A stretch of 64,000 nt of DNA from Asterochloris sp. CNOR1 (lineage: Eukaryota > Chlorophyta > Trebouxiophyceae > Trebouxiales > Trebouxiaceae), in contig OZ017747.1 of the NCBI GenBank assembly GCA_963969365.1, forward strand, positions 2,046,001 to 2,110,000, read 5' to 3'. The translations under genes were made by a program, and so were the position numbers. Under the pieces are notes generated by a model, which was not told the DNA's origin, searched no databases, and saw only the letters and a list, made by a program, of their open reading frames with translations. This document shows, in pieces, positions 12,625-22,471 of this stretch; positions within the stretch are counted from its first letter, which is position 1, and each line of letters opens with the position of its first letter.

Positions 12625-15600
12625 ATGTCAGAAACCTCTGAGGAGTCCAGCCTGGAGCAGGCGGAGAGGGTGTCTTTGGGCAGCCTGTCTAGCCGCAATC
12701 CTCCGACAGATTCTGACGGCCGCTGCACCTCCATTGAGCAGGTGAGGAGGATCAACTTGCGGCGCACTGTTGCTTGATGCCTCCACTTTGCGCGCTATCC
12801 TCCATGTGTTGTGACCCAGTGTGTGCCTGGCCCGGACAGGCTGAGGGCGTGCGGCTAGGAAACAGCCCTCGCTGGCCCACAGCAGGGCACAGTCTTCCTG
12901 AGGGCGGAGGCAGCCCCCTGGGCAGCCGCCAGGGATCGCTGAGGGACCAGGCAGCTGAGCATGGTGGTGGCGCACAGCCATACCTTGCAGGGCAGCGGTG
13001 AGCTGCCTAGGATTGGCAGTGCTGCTGTTGGGAACCGACCTGCATAACAGAAGGGGCCAGCCCTCTGTCAGCACGCAGCTTGGCCTGTGAGTCTGCCAGT
13101 TTGGCCTGCCTTTCTGCCTTGCCACAGCTTGACGAGCAGAGGCCCCCATCGCTGAGCCATGGCTCATGTTTGTAGGGTCTGGTACCTACCTGAGGGCCCG
13201 GCGGGCAGGGCAGAGGGTGCAGTTGTCCTGGCTCCTGGTGTGGGCAAGGCAGGCACAGGTGCGAGCCCTGTTCTGGGTGGCTGCACAACAGGGCGCTGCA
13301 GGGTGCACGCTCTCCTGCTTCTGCCCGTTTGAAGGCAGCACCCTCAAGCTGGCACCTGCTTTGGGTGCGTGGGGGCAGGCCAGTCCTGACAACCTCTTGT
13401 GAGTGCCAGCAGACATGTCAGTGCCATGCGCCATTGCAGGCATGACTCTCGTCCACCTTGACTCCAGCATGAAGGTCATCAAGGCTGCGCCTGCTCACCT
13501 GCGACCCATGGAGACGTCTGGCGGCAGCCACCCAACCTCAAGGTGAGTGGTGGGACCAGTCAGGGTTGACACCCATGCAGGCGCCAGCATGCACACGTGG
13601 GAGGATGAGCGTGCAGCTTCTGCCTCATGTTGTAGCTTGCTTGGTCCCTGCCATCCTTTGCACACGCCCAGGGGAGTCACCTGTTTGGCCAGCCTGCCGC
13701 ACTCTTGCAGCGTTCCCTGCCATGCAATGCATGAATTTTCAGGGGTTCTTGTTGGCTGTGCAGAGATAATGGGTGAGGCTTCTCAAGACGATGCCTTCTG
13801 CAGCGCCTGAGGCATGCAACATGTGCGCTGCAGGGTGTGGTGCAAGCGCAAGGCGGGCAGCAAGCTGTCAGGCATTGTTGTCACAGCCGACTCCTCTGCC
13901 GCGCCTGCAGCCAGGGAGGCGCAGCAAGTGAAGTCAAAGGATTCCATGGTCTACGTCGGAGAGGATGCGGAAGACATGCTCAACCGTCTGTCCTCAGGTC
14001 AGCCGCAGAATGGTCTGTGAGCGCCCGCTGGCTTCAAAGGGGGAGTGCACCTGGGTATGAAGGGGCCAGCATAGAACCGGGTGTGTGTGTGCATCTGGCA
14101 TGAAGTCATGATCAACAGACCGTCCAGAGGTCAGCAGCAGACTGTCCTGTGTGCGCCTGCCGGCTTCAGACGGAAAGGCTGCGGTAGGGGCACCTGTCTG
14201 GAGAGAGCCCAGCACAGAGTCGGACATTTTCGTGTGCAACCCAACTGAAGTCATGCCCAGCAGACTGACCTCAGGTCAGCACAGCCGCAGGTCATGTGAA
14301 TGATCTGTTACACAAGGTGTGCTCGATACACAAGGTGTGCTCATCACAAGGTCAGCTCAGCAGTTGTATGCCCAGGCCAGGCTGCAGCCTGCTGCAGGAC
14401 TTTGCGTGTGCAACATGCAAGAGCTTTGCAAGGCGCATACAGCGTCATGAAGCCAGAGGTGAGCAGATGGGGACAGGGACAGCAGATTGTCAGTATGATT
14501 GGACAGAAAAGGCAAGTCTTGCGGAGGATTGAAACACCACCTCAGGGTGTCCAGTGTGTCAAAGCCTGCTGCACCACCTCACAGTCCGCTGACTGCTGAA
14601 GGTTCTTTGTTCTCCTGCTGCAGGCGCCCTGGCGGCTGAATCTGGGCACATCATTGGGCTGGAGGCTCTCTTTGGTGTTCCCAAGACAGACCCTGCCCCT
14701 TCCGGCCCACAGCCGCCTGCAGCCGATGCAGGGCACCTCTGTGCCCGAACCCCCTCGGCGAGCCGAGGCGCCAGCTTCAAGATCGGGCAGGTGCCACCCA
14801 CTCGCAGGGGCTCAGGGGAGCAGCAGCAGCAACAGATGCCCTTGCTGCCTGCACAGCAGCCACGCGCAGAGCTGCCCAGCCTGCCGGCCGGCACCAGCTC
14901 GGACGCGCCCTGCATGCCGGTCAGCACCAGCTCCCAATTCCTAGAGCCTCCCACTCCCGACCTGGCCCAGAGCCTGGGCCTGCATCGCCACCCACAGGAG
15001 AGCGGCCTGCCGGTCAGCAGCGACCCCATAAGCATTGGCAGCTACGCGGGCAGCCCCACGGACAGTCTGGTGTGCGACCCCCTCCTGCCCCCCCTGACAC
15101 CCACCCGGGGCAGCGAGGCCAGCAGCCCGAACACAACACCCAGCACGCCTTGCGCGGGTTCCAGGACGCTCCGCAGCCCTGGCGGGCAGCCAGACGAGGC
15201 AGCAGCGCAGGAGCAGCTGGCCCCTGCAGGTATGGCCTGCTGTAACTCAGCTCAGCTTGTGTGGCCATGGCACATACCCAGACGTGGCACTGAAGCAACC
15301 TGCCCCAGCTATGCTGTGCTTGCATGGCCACGCCTGCGGCTTGTACCTGCTCCTGACCTTTGACAATGCAGCACCCTGCTTTGGTTGTGCTTGTGCAACT
15401 CTGGCTACCAGTGGCCCCCATGTTCCAGTCTGCCCCTGGCTGTGCCTGTGCGGTTGGCTGTGGCAGGTGCAAGCACTTGAGCAGTTCCCATGCAGCAGCC
15501 TCTTGCAGCAGTGGGCAGGTGCAGGCATTCACGGCAGGCACCACACATGCTGCAGTGCCGCTGAATGGCCACGCACCGGCAGACGTGACCATCATCGAAG

Positions 15601-16585
15601 ACCTGGAGCCTGCAGACGTGCCCTGCGGATTTGTGCCTGGGCCCTTCAGAATGCGCATATTGGCGTATGAGGTGGGCTGCTCATCTGATGGCCACCAAGC
15701 CTGGGTTTCAAGGTGGCTTGGCATGTAGGGCCCACACTGGACTGGGCCCCTATGAAAGACACGGGATCATCCAGGCCTTGACTGTGAGGGTTGCCGTGTA
15801 GCAAGCTTGAGAAGATGACTGTGGTGCGAGAGCGTGATGTGCATGGGCCACACCCCTGCTGTGATGGGCCTGCTCTGCTGTGGTGCCCGGGGTGGGCAGT
15901 GCGCTGATCTCATGTTGCTTGCTGCAGGCTCCAGGCAAGTCCCCTCATGTGTATTTCATCAGTTGCATCAGCTTGTGTTGCACAGCAGGGACTGGTGCCG
16001 GATCAAGCTTGGCAATGGGCTTGTGTGTGCTGCACATCCTGAGCAGGGCTGCCTCCTTGTGCTTGCTTGCCTGCTATGCTAGTCCCTGCACAGCAGGCAC
16101 CCCTCTGGCCCTGAAGCTGCATGACTGCCTGCCTGCAGATCCTGCCCAAGGCGCAGATGGTGTACTGGAAGTTGCAAGCTGATGGCACACCCAAGCGGGT
16201 GGGGCCATCAGCCTCCAAGCTGGGGGTAAGCCTGCCTCTTCACAGAGTGCTGCTGCAGCACCCACACCATTTGAGAGCAGCCAGCTTCACTGTGGAGCCT
16301 TGCTGCTGCACCAAGCATGTTTCCCTGGGCAGCCAGCTTGACTGTAGAGTCCTGCTGCTGTGGCCGCAGCCTCTTCAAGCGGACTGCAATCTGAACATCT
16401 CCCACCGCCTGCAGGCGAGGTTTGCTGGGCTGTGCGACCTGCAGCACACCTATTTTGAGATGCTGGAGGAGAGCAAGCAGGATGGCCAGAACTCCATTTT
16501 CAACCTGGCTGGCGCTCTCCAAGAGCTGCAGGAGGCCTGTGAGCTCATCATTGATTCCATCTGCAGCCACCAGAAGCGGCAGTAA
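12625..16585 (+). CDS. Uncharacterised low-complexity protein with a helical C-terminus
   Basis: Function not recognised. The start ATG at 12625 gives MSETSEESSLEQAERVSL. Exons supported by phase: 12625-12741, 12840-12997, an exon before 13545 containing DSSMKVIKAAPAHLRP, the exon ending at 13997 (VWCKRKAGSKLSGIVV, then a DSMVYVGEDAEDMLNRL block), 14624-15230, about 15540-15670, 15928 to about 15948, about 16138-16227, and 16415-16585. The 14624 exon is Ser/Pro/Gln-rich and looks disordered. The C-terminus (ARFAGLCDLQHTYFEMLE, then NLAGALQELQEACELIIDSI) is amphipathic and probably helical or coiled. Exons between 12997 and 13440 are uncertain. It lies divergent to the phosphatase and convergent with the next gene. 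A TGTAA lies 75 bases after the stop. Confidence 0.6.
13976..14280 (+). repeat. Threefold tandem copy of an exon end plus its splice donor
   Basis: The sequence around the donor at 13997/13998 (ATGCTCAACCGTCTGTCC, then TCAGGTCAGC) recurs at about 14108-14175 and 14252-14280. Copies 1 and 2 match at roughly three bases in four over about 65 bases, including downstream GGCTTCA. All three keep AGGTCAGC, so each could serve as a donor. Only the first follows an open coding exon. Confidence 0.7.
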
Positions 16586-16624
16586 TCACACTGCTGCGAC
16601 TCATGGGCAGGACCCTACTCAGCT

Positions 16625-16870
16625 GCCCTCCAGTCAACACTGAGCACCCAGAAGCGCCTTGTAACAAGAGCAAGTGCCTGTTCTGCTGACCTCCAGCCAG
16701 CACTGAGCCCCCAACGATTGGCAGTGAGCCCAGCCAGCAACATGGACATGAATGTCCTGTGCTGAACACCAGCCGGTACTGAGCAGTCACAAGCAGCAGT
16801 GAGCCCACGCCCTCGACAGTGGCAGGCACCATCTGCTGTCTACCATCAACCGCCAGCCAGCACTGAGCGG
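16625..16870 (+). repeat. Degenerate repeat CCAGCCAGCACTGAGC in the 3' untranslated region
   Basis: Variants of CCAGYCARCACTGAGC occur near 16629, 16692, 16770 and 16853, spaced about 63-83 bases apart, after the stop of the 12625 gene. No coding potential. It looks like an old minisatellite. Confidence 0.6.
16660..16664 (+). promoter_or_regulatory. TGTAA poly(A) signal candidate
   Basis: Lies 75 bases after the stop codon at 16585 of the plus-strand uncharacterised gene. It matches the chlorophyte polyadenylation signal and falls inside the degenerate repeat region. Confidence 0.5.
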
Positions 16871-17099
16871 TACTTTGTTGAACTCCTCTTCCCCTTCTGT
16901 ACTGTTTTGCTTGTTCTATCTATCTTGCCAGCATTAGGCCCCTTCTCTCCCTCCGCTCGTCTTTTCATTCATTTGTGCATCGGCCAGCACTCAGATGCCA
17001 CAGCGACCTCTCACAGTCGATGCATAGAGCCTGCTGCAGTTGAGTTGACTCAGCGCCTTGTCGATGCACGCTTTCCCGCCTGTTGACTTTGGGATGATG

Positions 17100-17104
17100 T
17101 TACA
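17100..17104 (-). promoter_or_regulatory. TGTAA poly(A) signal candidate
   Basis: A minus-strand TGTAA about 200 bases beyond the likely stop of the minus-strand gene ending near 17307. Confidence 0.4.
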
Positions 17105-17306
17105 CCCTCTCGCTTGTTTGAGCCCAGTTCATGACATCCCGCATGTTTTGCTGAAGTAGCATGATCCACAGGAAGGCCTGGAATGAAATGCAAGCCCACT
17201 CGGGTGCAGGCGTCTTGCAGTGGGAGCCTGGAACATGCAGAGTCCTGTTTCAGACCTGCCCAAACTCAGGAGCGGGCAGTTGCATGGGCTGTCAGGCGTG
17301 CAAGTG

Positions 17307-20300
17307 TTACTCCACACGATGGAGGGCTATGTTCTGTTTGTAATTGGACTGGCGCACCTTCAGCACCGACTGCTCTGCTGCGCACAGCAGCTGCCCCCTC
17401 TGAGTTGCAGTCATGCCTTCTCTTGGCCGCAGGTTGCTGCCCTGCCGTCTCTGCTGCAGCATCCGCCTCCCCGCAGGTGACGCCGGCTGGGCGCAGGCTG
17501 CCATGACCAGGGGGCTGACATCTGCCAGATTGTGAGGGCGGCCAGCGTTTATTGTGCGCTGGTGGCGCTGCCGCGCTGCCACCTCGCGCTCCTTGCTGCG
17601 GGTCTCAGGCAGCTGGTCCACCACCTCTACATGGGTATGATACTGCCGCGGGTCCATCCAACCGACCAAGGCAGCGTCCATCTGCAGGCAGCAGCAGCTG
17701 TAACTGAGTTGAGTGTCTCAGGCAGCTGGTCACCACCTTGATGTGAAGGTGCGTATGATGAGCTGACCAGAGCAGCCTTCATCTGCAGCCATGGGAGGAT
17801 AAGTGAAACAGCCTCCGTCTTTGTGCCGTCCACATGCCCCAGATGCTGTCTCTGATGAGCCGCCACAGGGGCATCAGAGTGGGCACGGCGTTGATCAGGG
17901 CTTTTGCCTGACTAGGCCACAGCACCTGTGAGGGATCTCCGTGTCTCAGGCGGCTGGGCCACCTCCTTGACGTGGCCTGCTGGGGTTCTGTCCAGCTCAC
18001 TTGGGCTGCATTCATCTTCTAGCACGGGGCCAGTGCTCGACATGTGCTATGCCTGAGGGAGGGTGCAAAGCAGCTGGATGTTCTGAGGATGGATCGCTAG
18101 CTCAACTTCGCTCACCAGACTGCATGCCCCGGCGCGGGGTGGCTGCATGGGATCACAGCTGTACTGCGTGCACAGCAGAGATGCAGGTTGCGTGCATGCA
18201 GGCAAGAGCTGCATGTGAACCCTTATGCTGAACCTGCCGTGCTGCTGGGAAGCTTTTTGGCCTTCAGTGACTGCAGCCATTGGGCAGACCAGGGCTGGTT
18301 CACACAACAAGGCAGAGTCCAGAATGCCCAAATCTGCTGAGCAATCTAAGAAATCATGGCTGGCTACACTGCGGTGGACAAGGGTGACTGCTTGGCTGCT
18401 CCTGGCATGGCGGCACAGCTGCAGGTGCCACTCTGTATGCTGGGACCCTCGCCAGTGCACCCACCTGCTGCAGGCTCCTCAGGCCGTCCTCTGAGGCCGT
18501 CCAGTGGGGAAAGCTCTTGCAGAAGCTCTTGCGCAGGAGGAAGCGCAGGGACAGCATGACCACCGGCAGCGTGAAGTTGGAGCCTACTGTGGTCCGGCGG
18601 TAGGCCCTTCGCCGCTCATCCCACACCTGCACACAGCGGAGATCCTGAGTAGCCCAGACATCCAGTTTGTACTGTCCACTGAAGAGTGCACGCCTGCATC
18701 AGCCGGGCAGCCATTTACATCCGTGCTGGGCTGCCCAAGCTGTACACTTGCATTCAGCAGAGAGTTGGGCTGCACTTCCTGGGCTGAGACGTACCCGCAT
18801 AACCTGAGCTGCAGACATGACGGTGCCAAGCCTGCAGCTTGCCTGTGCGCAGCTGGCTGCCGAAGGAAAACCTGCCTCCAGCGGCAGGGCGCACAGGAGT
18901 GCACCTTCCACTGCAAAGCACGAAGGCTGCTCACCCTGGAAGCTGCCCTCAGCACACAAAGTCCACACTAGCAGTGCACACTTCAATCACTGGACTGGCT
19001 GCATTGGCAGCATCCCAGCCAGCCCGGCCAGCTGCAGCTCACATGCAGGATGCAAACAACTGGTCCAGCAGCCCCTCAGGAGCCTACTCAGAGATCCCGC
19101 GCCCCATGCAGCTGGTGCAGCCTTGCCTGCAGTATCCCAGCCAGCCTGTCCTGCTGCAGCTCCTCAGGGCTGCGCTCCAGGCCAGCCCCCTGGCCCTGCC
19201 CCACGCTGCATTGGGGGAGGGCCACCACAGGCACCTGCCCCCGCCCCCTGCGGGGGGGCCTGCGCTTCCCTGCAGGGCTGCCCTGCAGCCGCCGCGCAGG
19301 CTGGGCGGGGCGGAACGCCAGGTCATAGGCTGCTGCGGTCATGGCCACCGCATCAGCGGCGGCCAGGGCTGCATGGCTGGCTGCGCTGAGGGTGCGGGAC
19401 ATGGCTGCCACCTGCAATGTTGCAGGACAGGCTGAAAGAGAGATCACGTGACCCTGCAGACGCCACCTGCAGTATTGGATACATGGCTCCACAGGTCTTC
19501 TTACAACCAGTGCACAGGACAAGTGGTGGCGTGGGGCTTGGCAGGCCCAAGCAGTGTTCATGCCTGAGGGGCTTGGTCAGCACGCAAGCTTGACACTCAA
19601 ATGGACGTAGCCGCCTGCCTTCAGTGCACCTGACTCTGAGGGAAGTGGGCGCTGGTCAGCACGCATGCATGGTAGGCCCACATGCAGGTGGACACCGCCA
19701 GGCTGAGAAGCTGCTCGCTGCGCAGCTCCTGCACGGTTGCTTGCACATCCTGCAGTCGAGGCAGTCAGCAACCTGGAATTCGGTGGTGGCATGCAGCAGC
19801 CATGGCCTCATGGCAGTGTGTAGCTGTCACCAAGCTGCTCAGACACAAACCCTTTGTTTGACCCCTGAGAGGCAGGCCATGCTCCCTCCAAGCGGGATGA
19901 ACTCTGGTAGAAGGAGGCTGCTTATTCCATCAGACCCCAGAGGAGGGTCGCAACTAGTTGAACAAGTCAGCAGATGCTGCTGAGTTCACTTACCCGAGGT
20001 GTGACCTGGTGGTGCAGGGTCTTTGCTCGACACTTGTACCACTCCACCAGGCTCTGCCCCCAGGCCTGCTGCATTGCCTGGACATGCATCAGGCTGACCT
20101 GCCAGGGCTGTGTCAGCTCCTGCTGCATCAGATCCAGGTGCTGAGGCACCCCTGCAGCACAGCACTATCTCTCCTGCTGCCTGTTGTGGCATGCCTGACC
20201 ATTCAGAGCACAATACTGTGCTCTGGGCAGGCCAACTAAATGTGAGCATCAACATCTGGCATTCCCTTGCAGGCACATCCAAGGTCGGCTGACTCAGCAC

Positions 20301-22300
20301 CAACTCAGAGGCCCAGATGCACAGGCAGTGTCCTGTGGCACGCCTGCCCACCAATGCACAGCCAGACAGGGCTCCAGCAAAAAGGCTTGGGGGATCCTGG
20401 CTGGCTACAAGGCACGTGCATCTGGCCTACATAGGTAGGGACATGTGGCGACCAGGCAGCCCCAAGAAGCAGGTCGCCGGGTGCACCAGCAGCGTCTGTG
20501 CAGTCATGCATCCCCCTCAGCCAGTCAGCAGCTTGCCTGGAACGCCTTGCAGCCGCCGCCTACCATGTCGGTCCACAAAGTAGCGGCCTGTTGCTGTCCG
20601 GCTAGTGGTGCTGCCAGATTTGGTGGTAGACCTTGGAGTGGACTCCAAAGAATCTGCAGGTGCAGGGCAGCATTGGAAACGAGGGCAGACCTGCCTCTAG
20701 GCTTGTGCAGGGAGCCAAGCGCATGTCTGCAAGGGCCTCTGTCACCCCACATATGCAAGTGCAGGGCAGGTCTACTTGGTCACGTGCAGAGCAGAGCTTG
20801 GCAGCAGCGTGCACTGCAGACCCAGAACAAACAGATGCCACGCCATGCCTGCATTCCAGCAAGCACTCCTTCCTTGCCAATGTTCCAGACATCAAGGGAA
20901 CCTGAAGCAATGCATGCTGGCAAGCACGCCACAGAGCAGCCCAGGCCATCTCCCAGCCCTACGCTGCCCCAGTCCCGGCTGAATCCCTAACGTCCTGCCA
21001 GTCTCACATTGACAGTCCAGCAGCTGGCATGCGGCCGAGCATGCCACAGGCGCGCCACCGCACCGCCGACCTGCAAGCTGTGTGACTTACGGTGAGCCCC
21101 CCGGGCAGGGTCATTACGGCACGTCACAGGCCGCCTTCCCACCTGAAGGCTCGTTGCCCTGCGCTGCCCCGCCCTCAGGTGGGTCCCTGTCAACCTGGGA
21201 CGCCTGCCTGCGAGCCCCCCGGGCTGCCCGCTGCGGCGGGGGTGGGGCAGCAGGCACTGCCTGCAGCTTGGCAGCATCGGGACCCAGGAAGAGTGCGTGT
21301 GCCTCCTCAAAGAGCCCCAAAGGCCCATCCTCTAGGCCCAGCCTGCCTGTTGAGGCTACGGCCTGGAGGGAGGAGGACTTGTGTCACCTCAAAGTGTCCT
21401 GCTGAAGGGGCACCCCTCAAGCAGGCTTCCCTGCTTTCAGGCAGTCAAGCAGTAGCTGCTACAGGGGCACAGAAGAATCGAGTTCTTCAGATGTGAGACC
21501 TGTGAAAGGAAAATATTTTGTATCTGTGAGTCAGGGCGCAGCATGCCTGTGACAGTGGTAGCGGCACAGGAGTGCTCACTGGCTCTGCATGCTCAGGACT
21601 GCTTGCGGCCATGGGATAGGCCAAGATATACTGGCACAATGTTGGGCTCCACCTGCTCTGCACGCTCCAGGACTGCTTGCGGCGAGGGCTGGTCCAGCTC
21701 TGCGATGAGCCCCACCCGCATCATGTCAGGCACCCGCACCCCGCTCGGCAAGGTCAGCGAAAATTGCAGCTTGGGGGCCGAAACAACCACCTCATTTCTG
21801 TCATGGCCACCTGCCTGCGGCACAGTCAGTCAAAGATGACCACAGACTAGAGGCACGTACTGAGTACATGGTCCTATTGCTGGTGCTGTGGTGAGTGATG
21901 AGGGCAGGCATGAACGAAAGATAAATTCAGCCAGATGAGACGGTGGCAGCTGCAGTGAAGTGGGGCAGCAGGCATGAGAGTTTGCCACTTGCCTTAAGGC
22001 GTATCTGCAGGCAGGTCTGAGACAGCGGCAGTAGGGACTGCACGAGTGCCTGGGTGGCCTTGGTGGGACTAACGCCCAAGTGCTGCTCAAGATATTTGGT
22101 GGCGTACTCGTCATGCAGCACCTGCAACCACATGCAACAAATTTGAGATGTGCACAAGCAGGATTGCCATGGCAAGCATATCTGCGGACCTTCAGCAGGC
22201 CTGCTTTGTCCAGGTCTGTCCTCTTGGCCAGGTCAGGATTGAGCTGGATGTTGAATGTGGCAGCCATGGGCTCGGAGTGAGCATGGGTGATGTGATGCAT
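17307..22300 (-). CDS. Uncharacterised multi-exon protein
   Basis: Function not recognised. The first exons are 22300 (or ATG 22267)-22190, 22121-21993 and 21814 to about 21640. They encode MAATFNIQLNPDLAKRTDLD, then LHDEYATKYLEQHLGVSP, then SAPKLQFSLTLPSGVRVPD and AVLERAEQVEPNIVP. Later exon-like segments read GLFEEAHALFLGPDAAKLQA (about 21310), TTSRTATGRYFVDRHG (about 20570), QAWGQSLVEWYKCRAKTLHH (about 20050), VQATVQELRSEQLLSLAV (about 19720), TLSAASHAALAAADAVAMTA (about 19380), VWDERRRAYRRTTVGSNFTL (about 18610), LINAVPTLMPLWRLIRDSIW (about 17880) and VEVVDQLPETRSKEREVAAR (about 17610). The C-terminus is basic. The intron at 21992-21815 has a GC donor. Interior exon borders and the stop are approximate. 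It shares a 171-bp divergent promoter with the MYSM1-like gene. Confidence 0.55.
17605..18016 (-). repeat. Three tandem copies of one exon
   Basis: Three minus-strand segments share the pattern ATGRANGCNGCYYWRGTNRG, then a GAGGTGG...CAGCYGCCTGAGAC block: about 17681-17600, 17790-17715 and 18016-17945. The copy nearest the 3' end reads MDAALVGWMDPRQ...DQLPETRSKE in an open frame. The other two have lost the common frame partway through. This suggests exon duplication followed by decay, or alternative exons. Confidence 0.7.
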
Positions 22301-22471
22301 CTCCTGCTTCTGCACCACCTTCGATTGCTGCTACTGTGACCCTGTTCAATTAGCGTGACATGTTGATGTGCAGTCAGCTCTGTTGGCCCTCAGAATCAAG
22401 GGTCGTTTGGTTTCAGAGTCCACTCATGCAGCTTGCAAATAATCCCTGATGCTGGTGTCGGACAGCAAGTC
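22301..22471. promoter_or_regulatory. 171-bp bidirectional promoter region
   Basis: Separates the ATGs of the minus-strand uncharacterised gene (22300) and the plus-strand MYSM1-like gene (22472). Both untranslated leaders and both promoters must fit here unless there are upstream noncoding exons. No TATA box is obvious. Confidence 0.5.
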
